A stretch of 64,000 bases of DNA from Natrinema zhouii. GTDB lineage: Archaea > Halobacteriota > Halobacteria > Halobacteriales > Natrialbaceae. The stretch is from assembly GCF_013456555.2 (NCBI RefSeq), contig NZ_CP059154.1, forward strand, positions 248,001 to 312,000, written 5' to 3'. A model generated the notes under the pieces. That model was not told the DNA's origin and did not search any database. It was given only the letters and a program-made list of their open reading frames with translations. The position numbers were made by a program, and so were the translations under genes. Below are positions 55,292-64,000 of the stretch, piece after piece; the stretch's first letter is position 1; each line of letters opens with the position of its first letter.

Positions 55292-56737
55292 TTGGTACCT
55301 CGCACGAACCCGCTCCAGTTGCTCCTGCTCGGTATCGGGACGTTGCTCGCTCGCCTCGGGATCATCTCGCTCGAGCGGGCGCGCGAAACGACGGATCTGG
55401 CCTGGCCGCGAATCGTCACCGGCCTCGCCCGGATGTCGAAAGGCGTCGCCGACGTCGCCATGGTCGGCGTCGTCCTCGGACCGACGGCAATCGCGGGAAT
55501 GGGATTCGCCGGACCGTACTGGGGGATGACGTTCGCCATCGGTGGCGGGATGGCGGCGGGAACGATCGCCCTCGTCTCCCAGCGATACGGCGCATCGGCG
55601 TACGACGAGATCGGGCAGGTCGTCCGGTCCAGTGCGTTCCTCGTCACGGCGGTCGCTCTCCCCGTGAGCGCGCTGTTCTGGGCCGTGCCGGTCGAACTCG
55701 TCTCGTTGCTGAGCGACGATCCCGTCGCGATCGGCTACGGCGCCGACTACCTGCGCGTCCTCGCGCTCGGCGTCCCGTTCGCCATTCTCAACCAGATCGG
55801 GAGTCGCGCCCTCGTCGGCGCAGACGACGCGTGGACGCCGATGGTCGTTCGGTCCAGCGGCGCACTCATCAACGTCGTCCTCAACGCGGTGTTCATCTTC
55901 GCGCTCGACATGGGCGTCGTCGGCGCGGCGCTCGGGACCGTCATCGCCAGTATCTGCGTCACGACCGCGTTCGCGCTCGGTCTCGCGCTCGGTCGCCTCC
56001 CGGGCGTCGGCGAGTTCCCGATTCGGGTTCGCTGGATCGACCGGTACCTCGAGCGGAAGATGCTCGCGGACCTCGTCGCCATCGGACTGCCCGTCGTCGG
56101 TCGCAGTTCCGTCTGGACCGTCGCCCGGTTTCCGATCCTCGTCTTCGTGGGTCTCTTCGGCTCGCACGTCGTCGCGGCCTACATCATCAGTCGACGCATC
56201 TGGGGGTTGATGAACACGCCGGGATGGGGATTCGGTCTCGCCGCGAGCAGCCTCGTCGGGCAGTCCCTCGGCGCCGACGACGAGGAGACGGCGGCGCAGT
56301 ACGGGCGCGAGATAACCGTCTTCACTGTCGTCGTCTATCTGTTCGCAGCGGTCGTCGTCGCGCTCTTCGCGCATCCGATCGTCCGACTCTTCGTCGACGA
56401 CCCCGCGTCGCCCACCGTTCCCGTCGCCGTCGCGCTCGTGTACACCGCGTGCATCGCCGTCGTTCCGCAGGGCATCACGAGTAGCGTCGCGGGCGCGCTG
56501 GACGCGACCGGCGACACGAACTGGCCGTTCTACGGCCGCGCGATCGGGATGTTCGGCTTCGCCATTCCGCTGGTCTACCTCGGCGCGACGACGTCGCTCG
56601 GCCTGTTCGGTCTCTACCTGTCCTTTCTCGCCGAGAGCGTTCCGGGCGCGCTGATCAACTACTACCGGTTCCGCTCCGGGAAGTGGAAGGCCATCAGCCG
56701 CGGCTACCGGCCGGGAGAGCCCGCAGTCGACGACTGA
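55292..56737 (+). CDS. MATE-family efflux protein
   Basis: 481 residues with about 12 membrane segments in two similar halves. Family signs: 'WPRIVTGLARMSKGVADVAMVG' (first helix), 'GFAGPYWGMTFAIGGGMAAG', 'RALVGADDAWTPMVVRSSGA' and 'GWGFGLAASSLVGQSLGAD'. MATE proteins export cationic or hydrophobic compounds in exchange for Na+ or H+. The start is a TTG at 55292; there is no upstream start before a stop codon, and the next ATG (55433) would cut the first helix. GATTTTAG ~30 nt upstream is the probable TATA element. Confidence 0.88.
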   Translation: MVPRTNPLQLLLLGIGTLLARLGIISLERARETTDLAWPRIVTGLARMSKGVADVAMVGVVLGPTAIAGMGFAGPYWGMTFAIGGGMAAGTIALVSQRYGASAYDEIGQVVRSSAFLVTAVALPVSALFWAVPVELVSLLSDDPVAIGYGADYLRVLALGVPFAILNQIGSRALVGADDAWTPMVVRSSGALINVVLNAVFIFALDMGVVGAALGTVIASICVTTAFALGLALGRLPGVGEFPIRVRWIDRYLERKMLADLVAIGLPVVGRSSVWTVARFPILVFVGLFGSHVVAAYIISRRIWGLMNTPGWGFGLAASSLVGQSLGADDEETAAQYGREITVFTVVVYLFAAVVVALFAHPIVRLFVDDPASPTVPVAVALVYTACIAVVPQGITSSVAGALDATGDTNWPFYGRAIGMFGFAIPLVYLGATTSLGLFGLYLSFLAESVPGALINYYRFRSGKWKAISRGYRPGEPAVDD

Positions 56738-56802
56738 CGCGCGCGGCGCGTCGGTGAGACGGTTGATAACGTTTATAGCGCTACGGTAACACCTCACAAC
56801 CA

Positions 56803-59043
56803 ATGGACGATCGATCCGAGACGCCGACGTACCGCCGGGAGTCGGCACCGACGTCGGAGCGCGTAGCGGACTTGCTCGAGCGAATGACCCTCGCCGAAAA
56901 GGCGGGCCAGGTGACGGGGTCCTGGGGCGGGAGTTTCAGGGAGGATCTCGACGTCGAGGACCTCGTCGAGACCGTCGCGCGGGACGGAATTGGTGCCGTC
57001 GCGCCGTTCGGCTGGGCCGGGTCGCTCACCAGCGATCCGGCCGAGGCGGTGCGGATCGCCAATCGACTCCAGCGCGTCGCCGTCGAGGAGAGCCGACTCG
57101 GCATCCCGCTGCTGTTGAACGTCGACGCGGTCCACGGTCACGCTTACATCACCGGCGCGACGTCGTTTCCGAACGGACTCGGGGCGGCCGCGACGTGGGA
57201 CCCGGAGTTGCTCGAGGACAGCGCCGAAATCACCGCCCGGGAAATCCGTGCGACCGGCGCTCACCAGAACTACGGTCCGACCGTCGATGTGGGCCGCGAG
57301 CCGCGCTGGGGGAGAGTGTTCGAGACGTTCGGCGAGAGCCCGCACCTCGTCGGCGAACTGGCCGCCGCGAAAGTCAGGGGATACCGCGGTGACGGGGTCG
57401 GTGATCCCGAGGGCGTGCTCGCCACTCTCAAACACTTCCCCGCCTACGGGGAGCCCGAACGCGGCGAGGACGCGTCGCCGGTCGATATCTCCGAGTACAA
57501 ACTCCGGAACACGTTCCTCCCGGCGTTCGAGCGGGCGCTCGCCGCCGGCGCGGACTCCGTGATGCCGTCGTACAACTCGATCAACGGTGAGCCCTCCCAC
57601 GGGTCAGCCGCCGCCCTCACGGAACTCCTCCGCGACGACCTCGGCTTCGAGGGCCACGTCGTCTCGGACTGGGACGGGATCCGCCACCTCCACGAGGACC
57701 ACCGGACGGCTCGCGACCATGCCGACGGCGTGCGACAGGCCCGCGAGGCCGGTGTCGACGTCGCGTCGGTCGGGCACGTCGACCACGCCGACCGCGTCGT
57801 GGAACTCGTCGAATCCGGGCGGCTCGAGGAGTCGGTCGTCGACGCGAGCGTGGAACGGGTGCTCCGCGCCAAGTTCGAACTCGGCCTGTTCGAGGACCCC
57901 TCCGTCGATGAGGGGGAGGTGATGGAAACGCTCGGGTCGGAGGACCACCGCGAGACCGCTCGCGAGGTCGCCAGCGAGTCGATGACGCTGCTGAAAAACG
58001 AGGGGGTCCTCCCGCTCGAGGACGACGAGGACGTCTTCGTCGGCGGGCCGAACGCCGACGACATGGTCCACCAGCTCGGCGGCTGGTCGGTCAGTCGCGA
58101 CGACGGGCTGCCGGGGACGACGATCCTCGAGGCGATCACCGAGAGCACCGACGGCACGGTGACCCACGCGGCGGGGACGACGCTCAACGAACCCGTCGAC
58201 GTCGACGCGGCGGTCGAGAAGGCGGCGGACGCCGACGTCGCCGTGCTCGCGCTCGGCGAGGGCTGGTATCTTCACGAGTTCGGTCCGCAGGCCGAGGCGG
58301 GCGTCGCAACCGGGGAGTGGCCCACACGGAGCGACCTTCGGCTGTCGGACGCCCAGCGCGAGCTCGTTCGGCGGGTTCACGAGACCGGGACGCCCGTCGT
58401 CGGCGTGCTCGTGACCGGTCGGCCGCTGATCGTCGACTGGATGGCCGAGCACGTCCCGGCGATTCTCATGGCGTACTTCCCGGGAACGGAGGGCGGCGTC
58501 GCCGTCTCGGAGACGCTGTTCGGCGAGAACGATCCGAGCGGCCGGCTCCCGATTACGATGCCGAAATCCCACGGTGATCTCCCGCAACACCACGACGCGC
58601 TCGCTCATCCGACGCCGATCGGCGACCACGAACACCCCGATTCCTACGACCCGCTGTATCCGTTCGGCCACGGACTGAGTTACACCGAGTTCGACGTCGA
58701 CGACGTCGCGGTCACGGACGGGTCGGGCACGTCGTCCGATGACGGCGGACCGGCGGCGACGGTCAGCGTCACGCTCTCGAACGTCGGGGACCGCCCCGGA
58801 ACGGAGACCGTACAGGTGTACGCGACGCAGACGAACGCCTCGCGCGTCAGGCCTGAACGCTCGCTGGTCGGGTTCGAACGGGCTGACCTGGACCCCGGCG
58901 AGTCTACGACGGTCGACGTCGGGATCGATCCGTCCGCGCTCGGCTACTTCGACCCAGATCGAGGACACGTACTCGAAACAGGCGAGTACCGGTTCCACGT
59001 CGGTGAGCGGACGGAGTCCACTCGTATTAGCGGGGACGACTGA
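56803..59043 (+). CDS. Glycoside hydrolase family 3 (BglX type)
   Basis: 746 residues, only distantly similar to the GH3 at 38364. N-terminal barrel with 'KHFPAYGEPERGEDASPVD' (~210), nucleophile Asp in 'GHVVSDWDGIRHLH' (~288), second domain with 'ESMTLLKNEGVLPLE' and 'GRLPITMPKSHGDLPQHHDA', and a C-terminal fibronectin-like domain with 'PLYPFGHGLSYTEF'. These patterns are typical of BglX-type beta-glucosidases and beta-xylosidases. No export signal. GTTTATAG ~27 nt before ATG 56803 gives a leaderless start. Confidence 0.92.
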   Translation: MDDRSETPTYRRESAPTSERVADLLERMTLAEKAGQVTGSWGGSFREDLDVEDLVETVARDGIGAVAPFGWAGSLTSDPAEAVRIANRLQRVAVEESRLGIPLLLNVDAVHGHAYITGATSFPNGLGAAATWDPELLEDSAEITAREIRATGAHQNYGPTVDVGREPRWGRVFETFGESPHLVGELAAAKVRGYRGDGVGDPEGVLATLKHFPAYGEPERGEDASPVDISEYKLRNTFLPAFERALAAGADSVMPSYNSINGEPSHGSAAALTELLRDDLGFEGHVVSDWDGIRHLHEDHRTARDHADGVRQAREAGVDVASVGHVDHADRVVELVESGRLEESVVDASVERVLRAKFELGLFEDPSVDEGEVMETLGSEDHRETAREVASESMTLLKNEGVLPLEDDEDVFVGGPNADDMVHQLGGWSVSRDDGLPGTTILEAITESTDGTVTHAAGTTLNEPVDVDAAVEKAADADVAVLALGEGWYLHEFGPQAEAGVATGEWPTRSDLRLSDAQRELVRRVHETGTPVVGVLVTGRPLIVDWMAEHVPAILMAYFPGTEGGVAVSETLFGENDPSGRLPITMPKSHGDLPQHHDALAHPTPIGDHEHPDSYDPLYPFGHGLSYTEFDVDDVAVTDGSGTSSDDGGPAATVSVTLSNVGDRPGTETVQVYATQTNASRVRPERSLVGFERADLDPGESTTVDVGIDPSALGYFDPDRGHVLETGEYRFHVGERTESTRISGDD

Positions 59044-59886
59044 ACGTCACACCGCGGGAGCAAAGCGGTTACAGCCGATTACGGACTGACTCATGTAATG
59101 CACTCGAGCCGTCGTTCGAAACGAATGACGTTTTTCACCGACTGCAGTCCGGTCATCGGTAGTATTCGATCGACTGATAGCGGCGTCGCTCCCTCGGTGA
59201 AACGCACTTGATCAACGGACGAATTTCGGAGTTCTCTCCTCGTTTCTCAGGACTGGGTTGCCGTTATGTAATGACGAACAGAATGTGCGTGGGTTTCACA
59301 TGCGAGCAAGCGTGTTACAGTCTTATGTCTGTAATCGCGGAATCTGTCCGAAACACTTCTCTCAGGAGTAGCGCCGGTTATGCACTCGGTCTGAGATACT
59401 ACTCAGGGAGAGCGCAGACGACTCGAGCGGTCGCCATCGACCGAGCGTAGTTATTCTTGTTTAGCAATCACGGACGGAACGGTGCCGTGAGTGCGGGGGC
59501 TGAATCGCCGTAACGGGGCGGGTTGTCGCATTCGAGAGCGTCTCTGACAGAATCAGTCGACACTCACCCCCACAATGACAGCGAACGATCGTTCGGCATT
59601 ACTGAATCGTGGAAATGTGCCGGGATCGACAGCGTAGATTCACTCGGAAGCCACACGAGATTGATACGGTTCGGTTCCATCAGCGTTCTATCAGTTGCCG
59701 TGAACGCGGTCTCGCCGATCTCGAGGACCGAGCGGCGAGCGTTCAGCCGTTCGCTCGTGGTCGTGGAGATCAATAGCTATCCCGTCCGCGAGTAGCGAAT
59801 CTCTGCGCGCCCGATCGATATCGTCAAGCGACCCGACACGACGCAACCACCGGTCGTTTTTTATCAGGCTGGTGACTAGGTCCGCT
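59044..59886. other. Gap holding repeat copy B; no gene
   Basis: An 843-nt stretch between the second GH3 and the xylose-dehydrogenase paralogue. It contains repeat copy B (59261-59479). Frames open at 59208-59450 and 59523-59795 (+) have atypical composition and no homologue I know. TTTTTTAT at 59857-59864 is the TATA element for ATG 59887. No terminator was found after the GH3 gene. Confidence 0.5.
59261..59479. repeat. 220-bp diverged repeat, copy B
   Basis: Counterpart of copy A at 37759-37979: left block GTTATGTAATGACGAACAG (59263), centre CCGAAACACTTCT (59348), right GTTTAGCAATCACGGACGG (59459). Both copies lie ~400-600 nt upstream of a sugar gene (GH3 at 38364, xylose dehydrogenase at 59887). 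Confidence 0.65.
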
Positions 59887-60957
59887 ATGATCGAGTGGCT
59901 CGACAGCTACGAGGGGCGAACGTGGCAGACGACCGAGAGCGGCACTATCAGATACGCTTTAATCGGCCTTGGTTGGTGGACGACCGACCTCGCGCTCCCG
60001 GCGATCGAATCGTCGGATCTGGGCGAGGTGACGGTCCTCGTCAGCAGTTCGGCGGAGAAGGCGACACGAGCGGCCGAGGAGAACGGCGTCGAACGCGGGA
60101 TCAGTTACGACGAGTTCCACGACGGTGCGGCCAGCGACGAGTACGATGCGGTCTACATCGGCACGCCCAACGCCACCCACCTCGAGTATGCCGAGACCGC
60201 GGCCGGTCTGGACAAGGCGGTCCTCTGCGAAAAGCCGATGGAGGCGACCGTCGAGCGCGCCGAACGGATGGTCGCGACCTGCGAAGAAGCGGACGTGCCC
60301 CTGATGATCGCCTATCGCATGCAGACCGACCCGGCGGTGCAACGGGCCCGCGAGTTGATCGCCGACGGCTTCCTCGGGGAGCCGGTGTCGGTCTACGGCC
60401 ACAACAGTCAGCACCTGCTCGAGATGATCCCCGACCCCGATCAGTGGCGTCTCGACGCCGATCTGAGCGGGTACGGCACCTCGGTGATGGACCTGGGAAT
60501 CTATTCGATCAACACGACCCGGTTCCTGCTCCGACGCGACCCCGTCAGCGTGCAGGCCGAGATGGTCTCGAACCACGAGGCGTTCGCCGACGTCCCGGAC
60601 GAGCGGTCCTCGTCGCTGCTGGTCTTCGAAGACGACGTGCAGATGATCTCGACCTCGAGCCAGCACGCCCACGAGGACACCCATCTCAAGATCACGGGAA
60701 CCGAGGGACGAATCGAGCTCCGGCCGGCGTTCCACGGGGAGTGTTCGCTGCACCTCTCGCGGGGCGACCTCTCGGTCACGGTCGAACACGGAAGCTTCGA
60801 CGCGGAGCGCGAGATGGAGGAGGGGTTCGACTACTTCGCGGACCGACTTCTCGGCGACGGCGACCTCTATCCGGACGGTCGACACGGCTTGCGGGACATG
60901 CGTATCATCGAAGCGCTCCACGACTCCGCGGAACGAGGTGAGCCGGTCGACCTCTAA
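59887..60957 (+). CDS. Gfo/Idh-family sugar dehydrogenase, paralogue of gfo6
   Basis: 356 residues from ATG 59887, chosen because TTTTTTAT lies ~26 nt upstream; GTG 59872 is an alternative. 'YALIGLGWWTTDLALPAIES' (~21-40), 'AVLCEKPMEATVERAERM' (~110) and 'TSVMDLGIYSINTTRF' (~195) parallel the D-xylose dehydrogenase at 50923-52011 along the whole length. The two are clearly paralogues, but differences in the substrate region suggest another sugar (for example L-arabinose or a uronic sugar) or different regulation. Confidence 0.85.
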   Translation: MIEWLDSYEGRTWQTTESGTIRYALIGLGWWTTDLALPAIESSDLGEVTVLVSSSAEKATRAAEENGVERGISYDEFHDGAASDEYDAVYIGTPNATHLEYAETAAGLDKAVLCEKPMEATVERAERMVATCEEADVPLMIAYRMQTDPAVQRARELIADGFLGEPVSVYGHNSQHLLEMIPDPDQWRLDADLSGYGTSVMDLGIYSINTTRFLLRRDPVSVQAEMVSNHEAFADVPDERSSSLLVFEDDVQMISTSSQHAHEDTHLKITGTEGRIELRPAFHGECSLHLSRGDLSVTVEHGSFDAEREMEEGFDYFADRLLGDGDLYPDGRHGLRDMRIIEALHDSAERGEPVDL

Positions 60958-61123
60958 CGGATTGCGATAGTTCCATCTCGCGTTCGACGGATACCACGCG
61001 AGGAACGGCCCATATCGGGTAGTGACCGGTGTGAGAGTCCAAACGCTTATTGGAGCGATAGCCATGCTACGTGGTATGTGTCCGCGAAGCCACCGAGCGG
61101 CGAGTGCTATCGACGGGACCGAC

Positions 61124-62536
61124 ATGACGATTACCTATATCGGCGGCGGGAGTCGCCAGTGGGCACCGAAGTTCGTTCGGGATATGGCCCTCTCCGAGCT
61201 CGACGGCGAGGTTCGGCTGTACGACGCGAACTATGAGGGCGCCGCGCTGAACGCGCGCTTCGGCAACTGGGTTCAGGACGAACACGAGACCAGCGGCGAG
61301 TGGACCTACGAGGCGGTCGACGCGCTCGACGCGGCGCTCGAGGGTGCCGACGCCGTGATCACATCCACGCAGTTCGATCCCACGGAGACGTTCGTCCACG
61401 ATATCGATATTCCACAGAAGTACGGCATCCACGGCCCCGTCGCAGCGACTATCGGGCCCGGCGGGATCTTCCGAGCGATGCGCACGATCCCGCTGTACAG
61501 GGAGTTCGCTGCCGCGATTCGCGAGCACTGCCCGGACGCGTGGGTGTTCAACTTCACGAATCCCGTCCACTTCGTCACCCGCGCGCTCTACGACGAGTAC
61601 CCCGATATCAACGCCGTCGGACTCTGTCACGAAGTAATGGGAACCCGATCGTACCTCGCATCGCTCGCGAGCGAGCAGCTGGACATGGAAGCGACCCGCG
61701 AGGACATCACCTGCAACGTGAAAGGAATAAATCACTTCACGTGGATCGACGAGGCTCGCTGTCAGGGAGTCGACCTCTGGCCGCTGTTCGAGGATTTCGT
61801 CGACGCCGAGGAAGCCAACCGAGTCTTCGAGCCGGCAGCCCTCGAGGACGAGTCCGTCTTCGTCGACAACCAGCAGGTAACGTGGGAACTGTTCCGACGC
61901 TTCGGGATCTTCCCCGCGGCCGGAGACCGCCACCTGGTCGAGTACGCGACGTGGTTCCTCAACGGGAGCGACGCCGACCTCGAGCGCTGGGGAATCACGT
62001 ACACGGGAAGCGACTACCGATCGAAGCACTGGACGCCGGCCGAATCCGAGCAGACGACCGACGTGACGGCCTGGCTCGAGGGCGACCGCGAGTTCGAACT
62101 CGAGTCCTCCGAGGAAGTGTTCGCCGACATGCTCGAAGCGCTCGCAGGGGGAGAGTCGTTTACGACGAACGTCAACATGCCGAACGTCGGCCAGGTTTCT
62201 GACCTCGAGGACGGAGCTGTCGTCGAGACGAACGCACTCGTTCGAGAGAACGAGATCAGACCGCTCGCCGCCGGCGGCTTCCCGCGACAGGTGCGCTCGC
62301 TGATCACTACCCACGTCGATACGATCGAAACGATCGTCGAAGCCGCACGAACCGACGACGTCGACGAGGCGTTCGCCGGCTTCCTGCTCGACCCGCAGGT
62401 CCGGACGCTCCAGACGGAGCGAGCGCGCGAACTCTTCGCGGAACTGGTCGCTGCGGAGGAACGGTATCTCACGGACTGGGACCTCGACGGATCGGCGGTA
62501 CTCTCGGAATCGTCGGCGTACGATAGTAGCCACTGA
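61124..62536 (+). CDS. Glycoside hydrolase family 4, alpha-glucuronidase-like
   Basis: 470 residues from ATG 61124; an upstream in-frame ATG (61076) has better distance to CGCTTATT (~61043) and may be the true start. 'MTITYIGGGSRQWAPKFVRD' is the NAD-binding N-terminus of GH4; 'FNFTNPVHFVTRAL' and 'VGLCHEVMGTRS' supply the Mn2+ ligands. The C-H-E-V signature is the form reported for GH4 alpha-glucuronidases, while alpha-galactosidases have C-H-S-V. GH4 enzymes use NAD+ and Mn2+ in a redox-assisted hydrolysis. The last residues and stop codon fall inside a MITE-like fragment (62522-62542). No signal peptide. Confidence 0.85.
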   Translation: MTITYIGGGSRQWAPKFVRDMALSELDGEVRLYDANYEGAALNARFGNWVQDEHETSGEWTYEAVDALDAALEGADAVITSTQFDPTETFVHDIDIPQKYGIHGPVAATIGPGGIFRAMRTIPLYREFAAAIREHCPDAWVFNFTNPVHFVTRALYDEYPDINAVGLCHEVMGTRSYLASLASEQLDMEATREDITCNVKGINHFTWIDEARCQGVDLWPLFEDFVDAEEANRVFEPAALEDESVFVDNQQVTWELFRRFGIFPAAGDRHLVEYATWFLNGSDADLERWGITYTGSDYRSKHWTPAESEQTTDVTAWLEGDREFELESSEEVFADMLEALAGGESFTTNVNMPNVGQVSDLEDGAVVETNALVRENEIRPLAAGGFPRQVRSLITTHVDTIETIVEAARTDDVDEAFAGFLLDPQVRTLQTERARELFAELVAAEERYLTDWDLDGSAVLSESSAYDSSH

Positions 62537-62542
62537 AACGAT
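62522..62542. mobile_element. MITE-like end fragment overlapping the GH4 stop codon
   Basis: GATAGTAGCCACTGAAACGA(T) is identical at 20 of 21 positions to the left terminal part of the palindrome at 50818-50902. It encodes Asp-Ser-Ser-His-stop in the GH4 frame. The other half of the element was not found downstream, so this copy is truncated. Confidence 0.6.
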
Positions 62543-62691
62543 CACCCTGCGCGTCCACTGTTCCACGGCCGCGAGGTTCACGGTGTCGCACAAACCGGTT
62601 TGCCGCGGGAGCGTTGCTCTCGCCGGTCCGTTACTACTCCGTTCATGAAGACGCCGAAAATCTGCCCGCACCCTGTAGTCGCTTGCGGAAG

Positions 62692-64000
62692 TTACTCTTC
62701 CTGCGCGTCGACGGTCGCGACGGCCGCGAGGTTCACGATGTCCTTGACCTCGTCGCCTCGCTGCAGGACGTGGACCGGTTCGTCCATGCCGACGAGCATC
62801 GGGCCGATTGCGTCCGCGCCGCCGAGTCGCTGGAGCAGCTTGTAGCCGATGTTGCCCGCCTCGAGGTTCGGGAAGACGAGCACGTTCGCCGGCTTCTCGA
62901 GGTCGCTGAACTCGTAGGTCCCGGTCAGCATCTCCTCGACGACGGCGGTGTCGGCCTGCATCTCGCCGTCGACGGGGAAGTCGACGTCGGGGTCCTCGCG
63001 GAGGCGACGGGCCGCCTCGCGCGGTTTGCGGGTTCCCTCGTTGTCGACGCTGCCGAAGTCCGAGTACGAGAGCAGGGCTGCGCGGGGTTCGATGTCGAAC
63101 CGACGCGCGAGGTCGGCGGTGTGGCGGGTGACCTCCTCGAGGACGTCCTCGTCGGGGGCCTGATTGACCGTCGCGTCGGCGACGAAGACGACGCGGTTCT
63201 TGAACGTGAGCATGTAGACGCCCGCGGCGTAGTTCGCGTCGTCGGCCGTGCCGATCACCTGCAGCGGCGGCCGCAGCGCCGACGGGTAGTGGTTCGTCAG
63301 CCCCGTGAGCATCGCGTCGGCGTCGCCGCGATCGACCATGACGCTACCGAAGTAGTTGGTATCATCGCGGATCATCGACTCGGCCTCGCGGCGGGTGATC
63401 CCGCTTCGCTTTCGGCGCTCGTGGAGGTGGTCGGCGTACGCCCCGTACTCGCCGCTTTCGGGATCGACGACGTCCGGTTCGAACTCAAGGCCGAGAGCCG
63501 TGACCGTGGCCCGAATGTCGTCCTCGTCGCCGATCAGGACCGGCTTCGCGATGTTTCGTTCGACGATTTGCGACGCCGCGCGGACGATCGTCTCATCAGT
63601 CCCCTCGGCCAGCGCGATCCGCTTCGGATCGGATTTCGCCTTGTTGATCACGACCCGCATCATCTCCCGGGACTTGCCCAGGCGCGCCTCGAGCGCTTCG
63701 ACGTACTCGTCGACGTCGAGGTCGGCGCGGGCCGCGCCCGACTCGATCGCTGCCCGCGCGACTGCGGGAGCGACTTCGAAGAGGACGCGCGCGTCCAGCG
63801 GCTTCGGAATGATGTAGTCCGGCCCGAACTGCAGCGGCTGGTCGCCGTACGCCTTCACCACCGAGTCCGGGACGTCCTGTTTGGCCAGCTCGGCCAGCGC
63901 CGACGCCGCCGCGACCTTCATCTCCTCGTTGATCTCGGTCGCGCGGACGTCCAGCGCGCCGCGGAAGATGAAGGGGAACCCGAGCACATTGTTGACCTGA
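62692..64000 (-). CDS. maeB: NADP-malic enzyme with phosphotransacetylase-like domain, 5' end outside
   Basis: The last 436 residues of a protein whose start lies beyond the window edge (frame open to 64000, reading '[20 protein letters not shown]', a hallmark of the malic enzyme C-terminal region). Residues after ~100 form the phosphate acetyl/butyryltransferase-like domain ('[20 protein letters not shown]', '[20 protein letters not shown]') seen in MaeB-type enzymes, thought to be regulatory (acetyl-CoA binding). The enzyme decarboxylates malate to pyruvate, making NADPH. It fits the 2-oxoglutarate-producing pentose pathway, because surplus TCA-cycle carbon must leave through malate. Confidence 0.92.
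   Translation of the reverse strand, partial: QVNNVLGFPFIFRGALDVRATEINEEMKVAAASALAELAKQDVPDSVVKAYGDQPLQFGPDYIIPKPLDARVLFEVAPAVARAAIESGAARADLDVDEYVEALEARLGKSREMMRVVINKAKSDPKRIALAEGTDETIVRAASQIVERNIAKPVLIGDEDDIRATVTALGLEFEPDVVDPESGEYGAYADHLHERRKRSGITRREAESMIRDDTNYFGSVMVDRGDADAMLTGLTNHYPSALRPPLQVIGTADDANYAAGVYMLTFKNRVVFVADATVNQAPDEDVLEEVTRHTADLARRFDIEPRAALLSYSDFGSVDNEGTRKPREAARRLREDPDVDFPVDGEMQADTAVVEEMLTGTYEFSDLEKPANVLVFPNLEAGNIGYKLLQRLGGADAIGPMLVGMDEPVHVLQRGDEVKDIVNLAAVATVDAQEE

Noticed and set aside
59523..59795. 90-residue + strand frame before the second xylose-dehydrogenase gene
   Set aside because: Ser/Arg-rich with no acidic bias or known motif; a rival minus frame overlaps it.

Overview
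The window is chromosomal or megaplasmid DNA of an extremely halophilic archaeon (Halobacteria, most like Haloterrigena/Natrinema-type genera). The signs are high GC, proteins very rich in Asp and Glu, leaderless genes with a TATA-like element about 25-30 nt before the start codon, Tat signals and Tat lipoboxes on secreted proteins, haloarchaeal gas vesicle genes, and haloarchaeal-type D-xylose dehydrogenases of the Gfo/Idh family. I saw no rRNA, tRNA, CRISPR array or complete transposase gene.

Layout. (1) 0.3-5.05 kb: gas vesicle accessory genes gvpF-G-H-I-J-K-L-M in one tightly overlapping operon. The structural genes gvpA/C/N/O are not in view. The gvpI-position protein is an unusual acidic fusion. 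(2) 5.2-11.7 kb: a zinc-finger protein, a Gfo/Idh oxidoreductase, a zinc alcohol dehydrogenase, an internally deleted aldehyde:ferredoxin oxidoreductase, and several small haloarchaeal proteins. (3) 11.7-20.9 kb: a respiratory formate dehydrogenase. A divergent pair encodes a TorD-type chaperone and a large HdrA/MvhD-like iron-sulfur protein. Opposite them lie a short coupled leader ORF, a Tat-exported catalytic subunit with the formate dehydrogenase Cys-His pair, a four-cluster ferredoxin subunit, a two-helix membrane protein and a cytochrome b-type subunit. (4) 20.9-22.4 kb: an AT-rich, gene-poor island. (5) 22.4-62.5 kb: a large hemicellulose and pentose locus.

The hemicellulose locus can be read as a glucuronoxylan-to-2-oxoglutarate route. 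A Tat-exported GH10-family protein faces the outside. A fused-ATPase Dpp/Opp-type transporter could import oligosaccharides and a CUT1 transporter with two ATPases (XacGHIJK-like) monosaccharides. GH67 and GH4 alpha-glucuronidase-type enzymes and two GH3 enzymes lack export signals and probably act inside the cell. Two D-xylose dehydrogenase (gfo6/XacA-type) paralogues, an SDR, a zinc dehydrogenase, a metallo-beta-lactamase-fold hydrolase (possible lactonase), an enolase-superfamily sugar-acid dehydratase, a fumarylacetoacetase-family dehydratase (XacE-like) and a semialdehyde dehydrogenase (XacF-like) then match the oxidative Xac pathway known from Haloferax volcanii. An IclR regulator (XacR-like) sits at the left edge. 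A 17-bp dyad motif recurs in the non-coding DNA of the locus, including just upstream of the iclR TATA element, and is a candidate operator.

The right end (62.7-64 kb) is the 3' part of an NADP-malic enzyme with a phosphotransacetylase-like domain. The most unusual observations are two ORFs that look like in-frame deletion fusions (9.2 kb and 55.1 kb), a GH10 protein lacking the normal acid/base glutamate, a pair of 220-bp non-coding repeats, a MITE-like palindrome, one end of which supplies the stop codon of the GH4 gene, and the formate dehydrogenase leader ORF.
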